A DNA stretch of 17,234 nucleotides from JBIKLM01 sp044375105 (lineage in GTDB: Bacteria; Planctomycetota; UBA1135; GCA-002686595): positions 1 through 17,234 of the forward strand of contig JBILNK010000088.1 in NCBI GenBank assembly GCA_044375105.1. The letters run 5' to 3'. A program made the position numbers and the translations under genes. The notes below the pieces were generated by a model, which was not told the DNA's origin, ran no database searches, and was given only the letters and a program-made list of their open reading frames with translations. Below, one piece after another: positions 4,936 to 12,320 of this stretch (position 1 is the stretch's first letter; each line of letters opens with the position of its first letter).

Positions 4936-7653
4936 GTGAACCCGCCCGTCCTCCGTCGACCGCTGCTGGCCCTGGCCTTGGCCTGCCTGCTGGCCCACGG
5001 CCTGGGAGCCGCGCTCGCGATCCTGAGCTCGGCCCCTGGCCCCGCAGCACCGCGCGCGGCGCCGCAGCTCGCGCGGGCGGAAAGCGGGGCACTCGATGGG
5101 TCCGAGTCGGTGCGGTTCGAAACCCGGACACGGCGATCCGGGCCGCCGGAAGGCCGCCTCCGAGGCGATGGGCCCGAGCCGGCCCGGACGACGGGGGCCT
5201 GGCCGGCTGGAAGCCCGTGGCCGAGGCCGCAGAGCACGGTGGACGGCGGGAGCGTGTCCGTGCCCGCGCGGCCCGCACGTTCGGAATCCGAAGCGCTCGC
5301 GGCGCCGGGCAAAGAGGGCGGCCAAGCCGCGCGGATCCTGCTCGGCGCCAGCGTGGCGGCGCTCGCAGCGCTGGCGACCCTGGGGGCCTTGCGCAGGCTG
5401 GGGCCCTCCGCCCGGGCACGGTCTCCAGGGCCCCCGAGGCCGAGCGCGGTGCCCGGCGTTGGTGGCGCGGACGCGGCCGGCCCGCGGAATCTGCCCGGCC
5501 GGCGCTGGCTGTTGACCGCGGCCTTGGGTGTCCTGCTGCTGGGTTGGTGCGGCGCTCGGGGCGCGCGGGCTGCGCTGGGCCCCGAGGCGTCGCCGGAGAC
5601 GGGCGCAGGCTGGCCCTGGCCGCTGGTCGGCCAGCTCGAGCGCCGCCAGAGCTACCTGCGCCTGCGCCTGCCCTCCGGAGAGCTGTGGCCCGACGAGCTG
5701 CGCTTCGCAGAGGCCGTGCCCCGCTCCGGCGAGCCCCTGGCGCTGCTCGGTCCGGGCCGTCGGCAGCCCTACGCGGCCGGGCCGGCCAGCCCGCACCGGG
5801 GCCCCCTCGCAGCGCTGGAACTCGAGCCCGACGAGGTGCTGCGCCTCGAGGGCCACGAGCTGCCTGTTTGGTCGCAGCTGGACCTGTGGGCCAGCGACCA
5901 GCGCGCCGCCCTGGAGCAACGCTTGGTGCGCGCGGGGGGCGATCCCGGCACGGGGCTCGGGCGCGCGCTGCTGCTGGGCGATCGCAGCGGGATGACCGCA
6001 GAGATCAGCGATCTGTTCCGGCGCACGGGCACGGCGCACCTGCTGGCCCTCTCCGGCATGCACGTCAGCCTGCTGTTCGCAGCGCTGCTCTGGCCGGGGG
6101 CTGCTTGGCTCGCGCGCCTCGGCCAACGGCTGGCGCCGGCCGGCGAGGCGCTGTGGTCCCGGCTGCCGGCATGCCTGGCCCTGAGCGGTCTGTGCGTGTT
6201 CGCCTGGCTGGCCGGGGCCGCCTCGCCGGTGCTGCGCGCCAGCCTGTGCTGCGCCCTGGCGGTCCGGGGTCGCGGCAGGCTGCATGCGGAGCGCCCACCG
6301 GCGCCGCCCGTCGACGGGCGCACGCTGTTCGCCGCCGCGCTGCTGATCGAACTGAGCCTCGATCCCGGGGCGGTGCTCGAAATGGCCACGGTGCTTTCCT
6401 ACGCCTCGACCGCCGGCTTGATCTGGCTGTATGCGCCGCTGCAAGGGTGGCTGCGTAGGTACGAGCCACGGCCGACGCCGCGCCTCGCGGCCGCAGGCCC
6501 CCTGGCCGTTTGGGTGCGGGCCGGCGCGGGCCGGCTGAACGGTTTCCTGGTCGGGGGCCTGGCGGCCACCCTGGCGGCCCAGCTGATGACCCTGCCCTGG
6601 CAATGGCTGGTGTTCCGCGAGCTGACCTGGGCCGCGGGGCCGGCGACCCTGACCGGCCTGGTGCTGATGACCGTGTGGCTGCCGCTGCTGTGGGCCGCGG
6701 CGCTGCTCGAAAGCTCGGCGCTGGGCGCCGGCTCGCGCTTCGTGGAAGACTGCCAGTTGGCCCTGCTGGAGGCTTTCGATCGAATGCCCGGCACCCCCTG
6801 GGTCGTGCCGGAGAAGCCGACGCTGCTGGTGCTCGGCTTGTGCACCGCGACGGTGTGGGCGCTGCTGCGCCGCAGCGCCCTGGCCGCCCGGATCGCGTCG
6901 GCTGCGGGGGCGCTGCTGCTCTTGCCCGGCGGGCCGACGCCGGCGCGGGGCGAGCTGGTCGCGCTCGATGTGGGCCATGGCAGCGCGCTGTGCCTGCGGA
7001 TGCCGGGCCTGCCCGCGCTGGTTTTCGACGCGGGCTCCCGCGACCGCCCCGGACTGGGGCGCCGGGCCCTGGCGCCCCTGCTGGCGCGCTGGGATCCGGG
7101 CAGCCTGGTGTTGGTCTCGAGCCATCTGGACCAGGACCACAGCGCGGCCCTGCCCTGGCTCCGCTCGCGCTGGCCGGTCGAGCTGCTGGCCGGAGCGCCC
7201 GCCTGGCCGGGCTCGCCGCCGCGGCACGATCTCTTCGCCGGACGCTCCAGCCTGCCCCTGCCGCGCTGCGCTGTGCCTCTATCGCTGCTGCGCGCCGGAG
7301 AGGGCGACCGCAACGAGGGCTCGCGCTCCCTGCTGGTGGAACTGCCCGGTACGAGCCTGCTGCTGTTCGGCGACAGCGTGGGCGCGGGCCTGCTGGGCCT
7401 GCTGGACGCCGGGCTGCTGCCTGCGCGCAGCGCCCTGGCCCTGGCCCCGCACCACGGTTCCGACGGCCCCGGCATCCTGCCCTGGCTCGACCGACGACCT
7501 CCGGAGGCCGTGTGGATCAGCGGGCCCGCGGGCGCGCCCCTGGAGGCCGAACTCGAGCGGCGCGGCTTGCCCTGGAGCTCCACCGGCCGCCAGGGCTGGC
7601 TGGCGCTCGAATTCGGACCGGATTCCCGAGACCCGCCGGGCGCGGGGCGCTAA
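4936..7653 (+). CDS. comEC: ComEC/Rec2 DNA-uptake channel with C-terminal metallo-beta-lactamase domain
   Basis: Inner-membrane channel that carries single-stranded DNA into the cytoplasm during natural transformation. It has 905 residues, somewhat longer than the usual 700-850. Order: membrane helix 8-28; a Pro/Arg/Gly-rich stretch 29-130; hydrophobic helices about 133-155 and 190-208; an OB-like region about 215-300; then the Competence domain with ALLLGDRSGM (about 342-351), FRRTGTAHLLALSGMHVSLL (about 360-379) and many membrane helices to about 665. The C-terminal metallo-beta-lactamase-like part has LVALDVGHGSAL (about 674-685), SSHLDQDHSAAL (about 728-739), LLFGDS and LAPHHGSDG, the family's metal-site motifs. 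The GTG at 4936 is the first start after the coaD promoter region and gives an immediate membrane helix; later starts would lose it. The disordered segment at 29-130 between the first two helices is unusual. The gene diverges from coaD and is followed by hairpin repeat copy B. Confidence 0.92.
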   Translation: MNPPVLRRPLLALALACLLAHGLGAALAILSSAPGPAAPRAAPQLARAESGALDGSESVRFETRTRRSGPPEGRLRGDGPEPARTTGAWPAGSPWPRPQSTVDGGSVSVPARPARSESEALAAPGKEGGQAARILLGASVAALAALATLGALRRLGPSARARSPGPPRPSAVPGVGGADAAGPRNLPGRRWLLTAALGVLLLGWCGARGARAALGPEASPETGAGWPWPLVGQLERRQSYLRLRLPSGELWPDELRFAEAVPRSGEPLALLGPGRRQPYAAGPASPHRGPLAALELEPDEVLRLEGHELPVWSQLDLWASDQRAALEQRLVRAGGDPGTGLGRALLLGDRSGMTAEISDLFRRTGTAHLLALSGMHVSLLFAALLWPGAAWLARLGQRLAPAGEALWSRLPACLALSGLCVFAWLAGAASPVLRASLCCALAVRGRGRLHAERPPAPPVDGRTLFAAALLIELSLDPGAVLEMATVLSYASTAGLIWLYAPLQGWLRRYEPRPTPRLAAAGPLAVWVRAGAGRLNGFLVGGLAATLAAQLMTLPWQWLVFRELTWAAGPATLTGLVLMTVWLPLLWAAALLESSALGAGSRFVEDCQLALLEAFDRMPGTPWVVPEKPTLLVLGLCTATVWALLRRSALAARIASAAGALLLLPGGPTPARGELVALDVGHGSALCLRMPGLPALVFDAGSRDRPGLGRRALAPLLARWDPGSLVLVSSHLDQDHSAALPWLRSRWPVELLAGAPAWPGSPPRHDLFAGRSSLPLPRCAVPLSLLRAGEGDRNEGSRSLLVELPGTSLLLFGDSVGAGLLGLLDAGLLPARSALALAPHHGSDGPGILPWLDRRPPEAVWISGPAGAPLEAELERRGLPWSSTGRQGWLALEFGPDSRDPPGAGR

Positions 7654-7889
7654 CCCCTTCGGCCGAACTCCCCGTCCCAAAGCGCCTCGCCGCGCACGAG
7701 CATCCCACGCCGGCCGCGGATCGGCCTCTGGCCGGGCAGGGAGAGAATCCGACTCGGGCTCTGTCCGCGCAGTCAGACCTAGCCGTCGGATGCCCTGGGG
7801 CCGCCAACCGGCGGCCGTACAGGCTGGGACCGGCGCTGCGCGCCGATCCCCGCCGGTGAATTCAGGCTCCTCGCCTAGAACGCTTCCCC
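7654..7889. other. 236-base gap between comEC and the HEAT-like gene, with repeat copy B
   Basis: No gene is seen. Copy B of the hairpin repeat fills 7774-7850. The last 39 bases, which should contain the promoter and leader of the next gene, show only a weak -10-like TAGAAC (7876-7881) with no matching -35. Confidence 0.5.
7774..7850 (+). repeat. Dispersed hairpin repeat, copy B
   Basis: Ungapped partner of copy A (2428-2504), about 78% identical. It begins with the shared CAGACC. It then contains GGCCGCC-AACC-GGCGGCC (7798-7815), a perfect 7-bp hairpin, and a second stem centred on CGGCGC-TGC-GCGCCG. That second stem extends outward to 13 pairs out of 15. It lies 121 bases downstream of comEC and 39 bases upstream of the next gene, in the same orientation relative to the preceding gene as copy A. 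Confidence 0.7.
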
Positions 7890-9221
7890 ATGTCCGCTCG
7901 GATCGCCCACCCGAAGACCCTGTGCTGCGCCCCGTGCGCACGCGTCTACGCCCTGGCTATCGCCTTGTGGAGCGGCGGCCTCCTGGAGGGCAGCCCCGCC
8001 GGGACCGCGGTCGAGGCAGGCCCGTCCCCGGGCGCCCAACAGGAGCCCGCCGCGGGGCCGGAGACGCGGCACGCTCGGACCGAGCCCGCCGATGGGCGCG
8101 GACCGGACGAGGCCGCCGTCCTCGCGGCCGCCCGAAAACACCTGGATGCGGGCGAGGCCACGGCCGCCCTGGCCCTGCTCGATCGCGCCCTGGCCGAGGT
8201 TCCCGTCGGGCTTGCGGGCCACCGCGCCGCACGCCGACGGGGCGAGTTGCTGCGCGGCCTCGAAGGCCTGCCGTTGTCCTTGGGGGTCGAGCGCTGGCTG
8301 GGACCGGGGTCGGAGGACCCTCAGCAAAGCCGCGCGCAGCTGTTCTCCGCCCTCGAGCGCATCGGGCGGATGGGGCCCGCAGCGAGGCACCTGGGGGCCG
8401 GAGAGCTGTTCCGCTGGGCGCAGGTCGAATTCGAAAGCGAGGCGCTCTGCGCCGCCCTGGTCAGCGGGCTCGAGCTGCCAGGCCGGGCGGCCAGGCTGGC
8501 CTGCGCCGACCTGGCGGGTCGGCTCGGCGCGCAGGAGCTGGCCATGGGGCGGGCGCAACACGGGCGAGCGACACAGCCGCCGCCTCCCAGCGACGGCCGA
8601 GCCGAGGACGCTGAGGAGACCTTTCCCGGGCAGCGCCGCCTGACCCGCGGCCTCGTGGAGCGCGCGCTGATCGACCGCGAGCCGGCCGTGCGCAAGAGCG
8701 CCGCCCTGGCCCTCGGAGCCCTCGAGGCCGAGCCCTGGGCGCTGGCTTTCGAGCGCGCGCTTTCGGCCCGCGACTGGACTCTGCGCCAGCATGCCTCGGA
8801 GGCCCTGGCCCATACGGCCCTCGAGGCCGGCGAGGGTGCGCTCTTGCTGGCGCTGGCGCGCTCGCCGGCCGCAGCCGGCAGCGACCCGCCGGCCGCCGGG
8901 GGCACGGCCTCCCTGATCAGCGGACGCCAGCGCGCCTACGTGAGCGACTTCGATGTGGAGGTCGCCACGGGGCAGTCGATCGCCGATCCGCGCATCGACG
9001 TGCTCTTCGAAGGCGCCGCCCTGTGGGTGGAGGTGTGCCACGTCGAGTCGCGGCAGCAGGCCTTCCGGCGCCAGCTGCGCGCGGCGCTGGAGCAGCTGCG
9101 TGGGACCGCGCTTCCCGCGGATTTCGGGGCTTTGGCCGCAGAGGCGGAGTATCGGGCCTGGGCGGCGCGCCGCAGCGGCGTCGAAACCGGTGGCGCAAGC
9201 GGCGCCGAAAGCGACGGCTAG
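7890..9221 (+). CDS. Exported TPR/HEAT-like helical-repeat protein with conserved C-terminal block
   Basis: A 443-residue protein of unknown function. The start MSARIAHPKTLCCAPC is followed by a short hydrophobic run (about 18-32, VYALAIALWSGG) that fits a signal peptide or membrane anchor, then a Pro/Ala/Glu-rich linker to about 72. Residues 73-105 (AAARKHLDAGEATAALALLDRAL) look like one TPR. Residues about 250-325 look like two HEAT/PBS-type helical repeats: ALIDREPAVRKSAALALGAL and ALSARDWTLRQHASEALAH. After a Gly/Pro spacer comes a distinct block, 345-385 (GRQRAYVSDFDVEVATGQ, ADPRIDVLFEGAALWVEV), of a kind I associate with planctomycete HEAT proteins. Such proteins usually act as interaction scaffolds in the periplasm or envelope; no catalytic motif is visible. 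It is co-directional with comEC but 236 bases away behind a hairpin repeat, so probably transcribed separately. Confidence 0.75.
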   Translation: MSARIAHPKTLCCAPCARVYALAIALWSGGLLEGSPAGTAVEAGPSPGAQQEPAAGPETRHARTEPADGRGPDEAAVLAAARKHLDAGEATAALALLDRALAEVPVGLAGHRAARRRGELLRGLEGLPLSLGVERWLGPGSEDPQQSRAQLFSALERIGRMGPAARHLGAGELFRWAQVEFESEALCAALVSGLELPGRAARLACADLAGRLGAQELAMGRAQHGRATQPPPPSDGRAEDAEETFPGQRRLTRGLVERALIDREPAVRKSAALALGALEAEPWALAFERALSARDWTLRQHASEALAHTALEAGEGALLLALARSPAAAGSDPPAAGGTASLISGRQRAYVSDFDVEVATGQSIADPRIDVLFEGAALWVEVCHVESRQQAFRRQLRAALEQLRGTALPADFGALAAEAEYRAWAARRSGVETGGASGAESDG

Positions 9222-9501
9222 GGCCGTGATGCGAGCGACCGGGGGCCGGGCCCGGGGCGATCCCGGGAGTGCGCCGAGGTGCTGCGGCCCCAAGGGCCTG
9301 GCGTGGAGCGCCAAGTATTCCGAACGGCGGCGCAGCGTCGGGAGCAGCGGCGACGGACGCGGCCGCGGCAGCGGCCCAGGCATCGACGGAGGCCGCTGAA
9401 ACGGGGGCCGCGGCGTGCGGCACAGCAGCACAGCAGCGCGCGAGGCCGCGCGGCGCGCCGGTTGGACCGCCGATGCCAGGCGCGCCGCAGCGGCGCTCCC
9501 G
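9222..9501. other. 280-base convergent gap, no gene seen
   Basis: This lies between the HEAT-like gene (+) and the aldehyde dehydrogenase (-). It is very GC-rich. A plus-strand open frame through it is Ala/Arg/Gly low complexity and runs into the antisense of the dehydrogenase, so it is not taken as a gene. No strong hairpin was found. Confidence 0.4.
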
Positions 9502-11058
9502 TCAGGCGCCCGCCGGCGCTTCGGGCGCGCCGAAGCGCTTTTGCACGAAACCCTGGAAGCCCTGGATCGCGGTGCGCTGCATGTAGAAGTGCAGGCCGCG
9601 CGGACCGCCGAGCTCCTCGCCGCCGCCGGCGCGACCCGGGCCGCCGTGCACGGTCTGGGGCAGGACCAAGCTCGGGGGCAGGCCCTGTCCCGCCAAACGA
9701 TCGGAGCCGATCCAGACGCGGCCATGCCAGGGCGCGACGCCCAGGGCCACCGCTTCGGTCCAGGCGTCGTCGTTGCTGTACAGCGCGCACACCAGGCCCC
9801 CCCCGCCCAGGTTGACCAGCTCGATGGCCTGCTGCGCGCTGCCGTCGTAGGGCAGGATCGAAACCACCGGCGCGAAGACCTCGAGCTCGTGGAAACGGGG
9901 CTCGCGCGGGTCGGCGGCCACGATCAGGGTCGGCGCGAGGAAGGCGCCCGGCGAGCGCGCGCGCTCGGCGCCGCCCAGGGCGATGCGGCCCTTTTCGGCC
10001 AGCTGGCGGATGCCGGCCTGGGCGCGCTCCAATTGGCGCATGTCGGTCAGGGCGCCGATGCGCGTCTCGCCGTCGGCCGGATCGCCCAGCTTCTGGCGGC
10101 CGAGCTGGGCCGACAGGTCGGCGACGAACTCTTCGACGCGCTCGGCGGGCACCAGGATGCGCCGCGCCGCGGTGCACTTCTGGCCGGCCTTCTGGGTCAT
10201 GTCCGTGACCAGATTCTGCAGCAGCAGGTCGTAGGCCCCGCTGTCGCCCGCCACGTCGGGAGCCAGCACGTGGGCATTGAGCGAGTCCGCTTCGACGCTG
10301 ATCCGCACGCCGCGCTCGATCAAGCGCGGGTGGGAGCGCACCAAGCGGCCGGTGTGCGCCGAGCCGGTGAAGGCCACGTGGTCCGCGGGCCCGAGGTGCT
10401 CGAGCAGATCCCCGGTGCCCCCGGCGATGAACTGGTAGGCGCCCTCCGGCAGCAGCCCGGAGCCGACGATCACCTTGGCCACCTCCGCGGCGATCCAGGC
10501 GGTCTGCTCGGCGACCTTCTCGATCACCGGCACGCCAGCCAGCAGGGCGCAGGCCATCTTTTCGCCCTGGCCCCAGGCGGGGAAATTGAAGGCGTTGATG
10601 TGCACGGCGACCCCGGGGCGCGTGACCCACACGTGTTGGCCCCAAAACCGCGCGGTGCGGCCGAGCTGCAAGCCTTCGCCGTCGGGCAAGGAACGCTGCT
10701 CGCCCAGCTTCTTGCCCAGGGCCGCGTAGGCGGCCAGGGTGCCGGTGGCGCCGTCCAGGTCGAACTTGGCGTCGCCGCGGGTGCTGCCGCCGTTTTGGAT
10801 CGAGATCTCGATCAGTTCCTCGCGGCGCTCGTGCAGGGCCGCGGAGAGCCCCTTGAGCAGCTCGCCGCGCTGGGCGAAGGTCAGGGCGCGCAGGGCCGGG
10901 CCCCCGCGCTGGCGGGCGAAGGCCACGGCGGCGGCCAGGTCGAGGCCGGCCGAGCTGGCTTGGGCCACGGGGCGCTCGTGGGTCGGGTCGACCAGGGTCG
11001 CGAAGGGCGCGCGGCCCGCTTGCCAGCGGCCGCAGAGGTAGCTCTCGAGGGTGATCAT
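9502..11058 (-). CDS. Stand-alone PaaZ/BoxD-type CoA-semialdehyde dehydrogenase
   Basis: NAD(P)-dependent aldehyde dehydrogenase of 518 residues, strongly resembling the N-terminal ALDH domain of PaaZ along its whole length. PaaZ oxidises 3-oxo-5,6-dehydrosuberyl-CoA semialdehyde in phenylacetate breakdown. The ALDH-only relative BoxD oxidises 3,4-dehydroadipyl-CoA semialdehyde in benzoyl-CoA epoxide catabolism. Visible motifs: start MITLESYLCGRWQAG, VHINAFNFPAWG (152-163, cofactor-site Asn), FTGSAHTG (230-237), catalytic Glu256 in SVEADSLN, nucleophile Cys295 in KAGQKCTAARR, and near the C-terminus QTVHGGPGRAGGGEELGG then HFYMQRTAIQGF. Both catalytic residues carry the same numbers I recall for E. 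coli PaaZ. The MaoC-like hydratase domain of PaaZ is absent: the stop follows the ALDH end. The in-frame extension upstream of 11058 is Arg/Pro-rich and not used. It diverges from a dienoyl-CoA reductase-type SDR. Exact substrate is unresolved between the PaaZ and BoxD options. Confidence 0.9.
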   Translation of the reverse strand: MITLESYLCGRWQAGRAPFATLVDPTHERPVAQASSAGLDLAAAVAFARQRGGPALRALTFAQRGELLKGLSAALHERREELIEISIQNGGSTRGDAKFDLDGATGTLAAYAALGKKLGEQRSLPDGEGLQLGRTARFWGQHVWVTRPGVAVHINAFNFPAWGQGEKMACALLAGVPVIEKVAEQTAWIAAEVAKVIVGSGLLPEGAYQFIAGGTGDLLEHLGPADHVAFTGSAHTGRLVRSHPRLIERGVRISVEADSLNAHVLAPDVAGDSGAYDLLLQNLVTDMTQKAGQKCTAARRILVPAERVEEFVADLSAQLGRQKLGDPADGETRIGALTDMRQLERAQAGIRQLAEKGRIALGGAERARSPGAFLAPTLIVAADPREPRFHELEVFAPVVSILPYDGSAQQAIELVNLGGGGLVCALYSNDDAWTEAVALGVAPWHGRVWIGSDRLAGQGLPPSLVLPQTVHGGPGRAGGGEELGGPRGLHFYMQRTAIQGFQGFVQKRFGAPEAPAGA

Positions 11059-11274
11059 GGCGGGGCGATGGGGCCGGGGCTCGGCGCAGAGGGTAGGAGC
11101 CGGGCGGCCCGAGCGGTATGCCGGAACTGCCGCGCCGGGGGCGGAAGGCTCGCGGCGGGCGGCATGGGCGGCCGCCGGACGCAACGCGGGCCCGCACCGC
11201 AGCCCCGCCTACCAGCAGGCCGAGCGGGCAGTGGTCCGACGCGCGCGGGCCCCGCGGCGTGCCAGGATGATCCC
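11059..11274. promoter_or_regulatory. Divergent promoter region of the aldehyde dehydrogenase and the SDR
   Basis: These 216 GC-rich bases separate the two divergent starts and should hold both promoters. AGGA at 11264-11267, seven bases before the ATG at 11275, is a reasonable Shine-Dalgarno for the SDR. I see no convincing -35/-10 pairs or operator. Head-to-head placement of two CoA-thioester enzymes suggests joint control (inference). Confidence 0.4.
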
Positions 11275-12150
11275 ATGGAGACCCGACCGCTGCCCCCCGC
11301 CGCGCGCTGGCTGCCCCCCGAGACCTTCCGCGGCCAGGTGGCCTTCGTGACCGGGGGCGGGACGGGCCTCGGCCTCGAGATCAGCCGCGGTCTGGCCGCC
11401 CTGGGGGCCGCGGTGGTGATCGGCTCGCGCCGGTCCGAACACCACGCCGCGCTGCTGAGCGAGGGGGCCGAGCGCGGCTGGACGGTCTCCGCAGAGGCCC
11501 TCGACGTGCGCGAGGGCGCCGCGGTCCAGCGGGCCTTGGACCGAACCTTGGAAGCCCACGGCCGCATCGACATCCTGGTCAACAACGCCGCCGGCAACTT
11601 CGTCTGCCCCAGCGAGCGCCTGTCGGAGCGGGCCTGGCGCGCGGTGCTCGGGATCGTGCTCGACGGCTCGTTCCTGTGCTCGCGGGACTTCGGCCGCGCC
11701 ATGCTCGCCCAGGGCTCGGGCCAGATCCTCAACGTGCTCGCCACCTACGCCTGGACCGGCATGCCCGGCGTGGTGCACAGCGCCGCGGCCAAGGCCGGCG
11801 TGCTGGCCATGACGCGCACCCTGGCGGTCGAGTGGGGTCCGCGCGGCGTGCGCTGCAACGCGATCGCGCCCGGCCCCTTCGAGAGCGCCGGGGCCGAGCA
11901 AAACCTGTGGCCCGACGACGCCGTGCGCCAGCGCATCCTCGAGCAGATCCCCCTCGGGCGCTTCGCACGGCCCGAGGAGGTCGCCGCCCAGGCGCTGTTC
12001 CTGCTTTCGCCGGCCTGCGCCTATGTCAACGGCGAGGTCTTCGTGCAGGACGCCGGCGCTTCCCTCGGGCGCGGCATGTGGACCGCGGGTGAACGGATCG
12101 AGCGCGGCAAGGGGCCCCTAGGTGCCGACACCCGGCACCCGAGTCCCTGA
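11275..12150 (+). CDS. SDR of the 2,4-dienoyl-CoA reductase (DECR) type
   Basis: Short-chain dehydrogenase/reductase, 291 residues, most like NADPH-dependent 2,4-dienoyl-CoA reductases, which reduce 2,4-dienoyl-CoA to an enoyl-CoA in breakdown of unsaturated fatty acids or related CoA esters. Rossmann motif TGGGTGLG (26-33); NNAAGNF (103-109), characteristic of this subgroup; Tyr158 in TYAWTG; Lys173 in SAAAKAG. The position four before Lys173, Tyr in classical SDRs, is Ser169. DECR enzymes share this and take their catalytic Tyr from the earlier TYAxTG segment, which supports the call. The ATG at 11275 follows AGGA with a 7-base spacer; the ATG at 11267 is out of frame. The C-terminus, after GERIERGKG, runs about ten residues into a hairpin, whereas the decayed copy at 14.4 kb stops right after the equivalent point. 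Related enoyl-ACP reductases or generic SDRs are less likely alternatives. Confidence 0.88.
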   Translation: METRPLPPAARWLPPETFRGQVAFVTGGGTGLGLEISRGLAALGAAVVIGSRRSEHHAALLSEGAERGWTVSAEALDVREGAAVQRALDRTLEAHGRIDILVNNAAGNFVCPSERLSERAWRAVLGIVLDGSFLCSRDFGRAMLAQGSGQILNVLATYAWTGMPGVVHSAAAKAGVLAMTRTLAVEWGPRGVRCNAIAPGPFESAGAEQNLWPDDAVRQRILEQIPLGRFARPEEVAAQALFLLSPACAYVNGEVFVQDAGASLGRGMWTAGERIERGKGPLGADTRHPSP

Positions 12151-12177
12151 GAGAGTTCATTCTCCCCGGTGTCAGGG
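12121..12177 (+). repeat. Nested inverted repeats over the end of the SDR gene
   Basis: GGTGCCG (12121-12127) pairs with CGGCACC (12133-12139) over 5 bases, and CCCTGA (12145-12150, including the stop codon) pairs with TCAGGG (12172-12177). CCGACACC (12125-12132) is also nearly complementary to GGTGTCAGG (12168-12176). This could be a transcript-end structure or a REP/MITE-like remnant. Confidence 0.35.
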
Positions 12178-12237
12178 CAATTGCCGCCTGGTTCGCGGAG
12201 CCGCGGGTCCCCTTCTCGGCCGTAGGCCGGGTAGGGG

Positions 12238-12279
12238 GCGGCTCCGGCTCCTGCCCTACGGGCAGGAGCCGTCTGCCGC
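12238..12279. terminator. Long GC stem-loop in convergent gap after the SDR
   Basis: A perfect 12-bp stem, CGGCTCCTGCCC (12245-12256) with its complement at 12260-12271, has a 3-base loop. It is extended by a second 5-bp stem, GCGGC (12238-12242) with GCCGC (12275-12279), across a 2x3 internal loop. It lies between the SDR (+) and the next gene (-), so it may serve both. There is no T-tract on either strand. Confidence 0.5.
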
Positions 12280-12320
12280 GAAACCTCCGGAGCCGCCCAA
12301 CGATCCCTGGGACAGCCCGC

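Noticed and set aside
4870..7227. A 785-codon open frame antisense to comEC
   Set aside because: Its product is Gln/Arg/Ala/Gly-rich low complexity, as expected from the shadow frame of a GC-rich gene, and it overlaps comEC, which has clear domain motifs.
9269..9586. Small Ala-rich plus-strand open frame in the gap after the helical-repeat gene
   Set aside because: Low complexity, and half of it lies antisense to the aldehyde dehydrogenase C-terminus; no start signal seen.
9797..9804. Run of eight C inside the aldehyde dehydrogenase gene as a second phase-variable site
   Set aside because: It encodes a Gly run that the PaaZ family also has (GGG segment), so coding constraint explains it; eight bases is short for rapid slippage.
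9415..11274. Long in-frame upstream extension of the SDR
   Set aside because: It is antisense to the aldehyde dehydrogenase; the SDR fold begins just after the ATG at 11275, which has AGGA before it.
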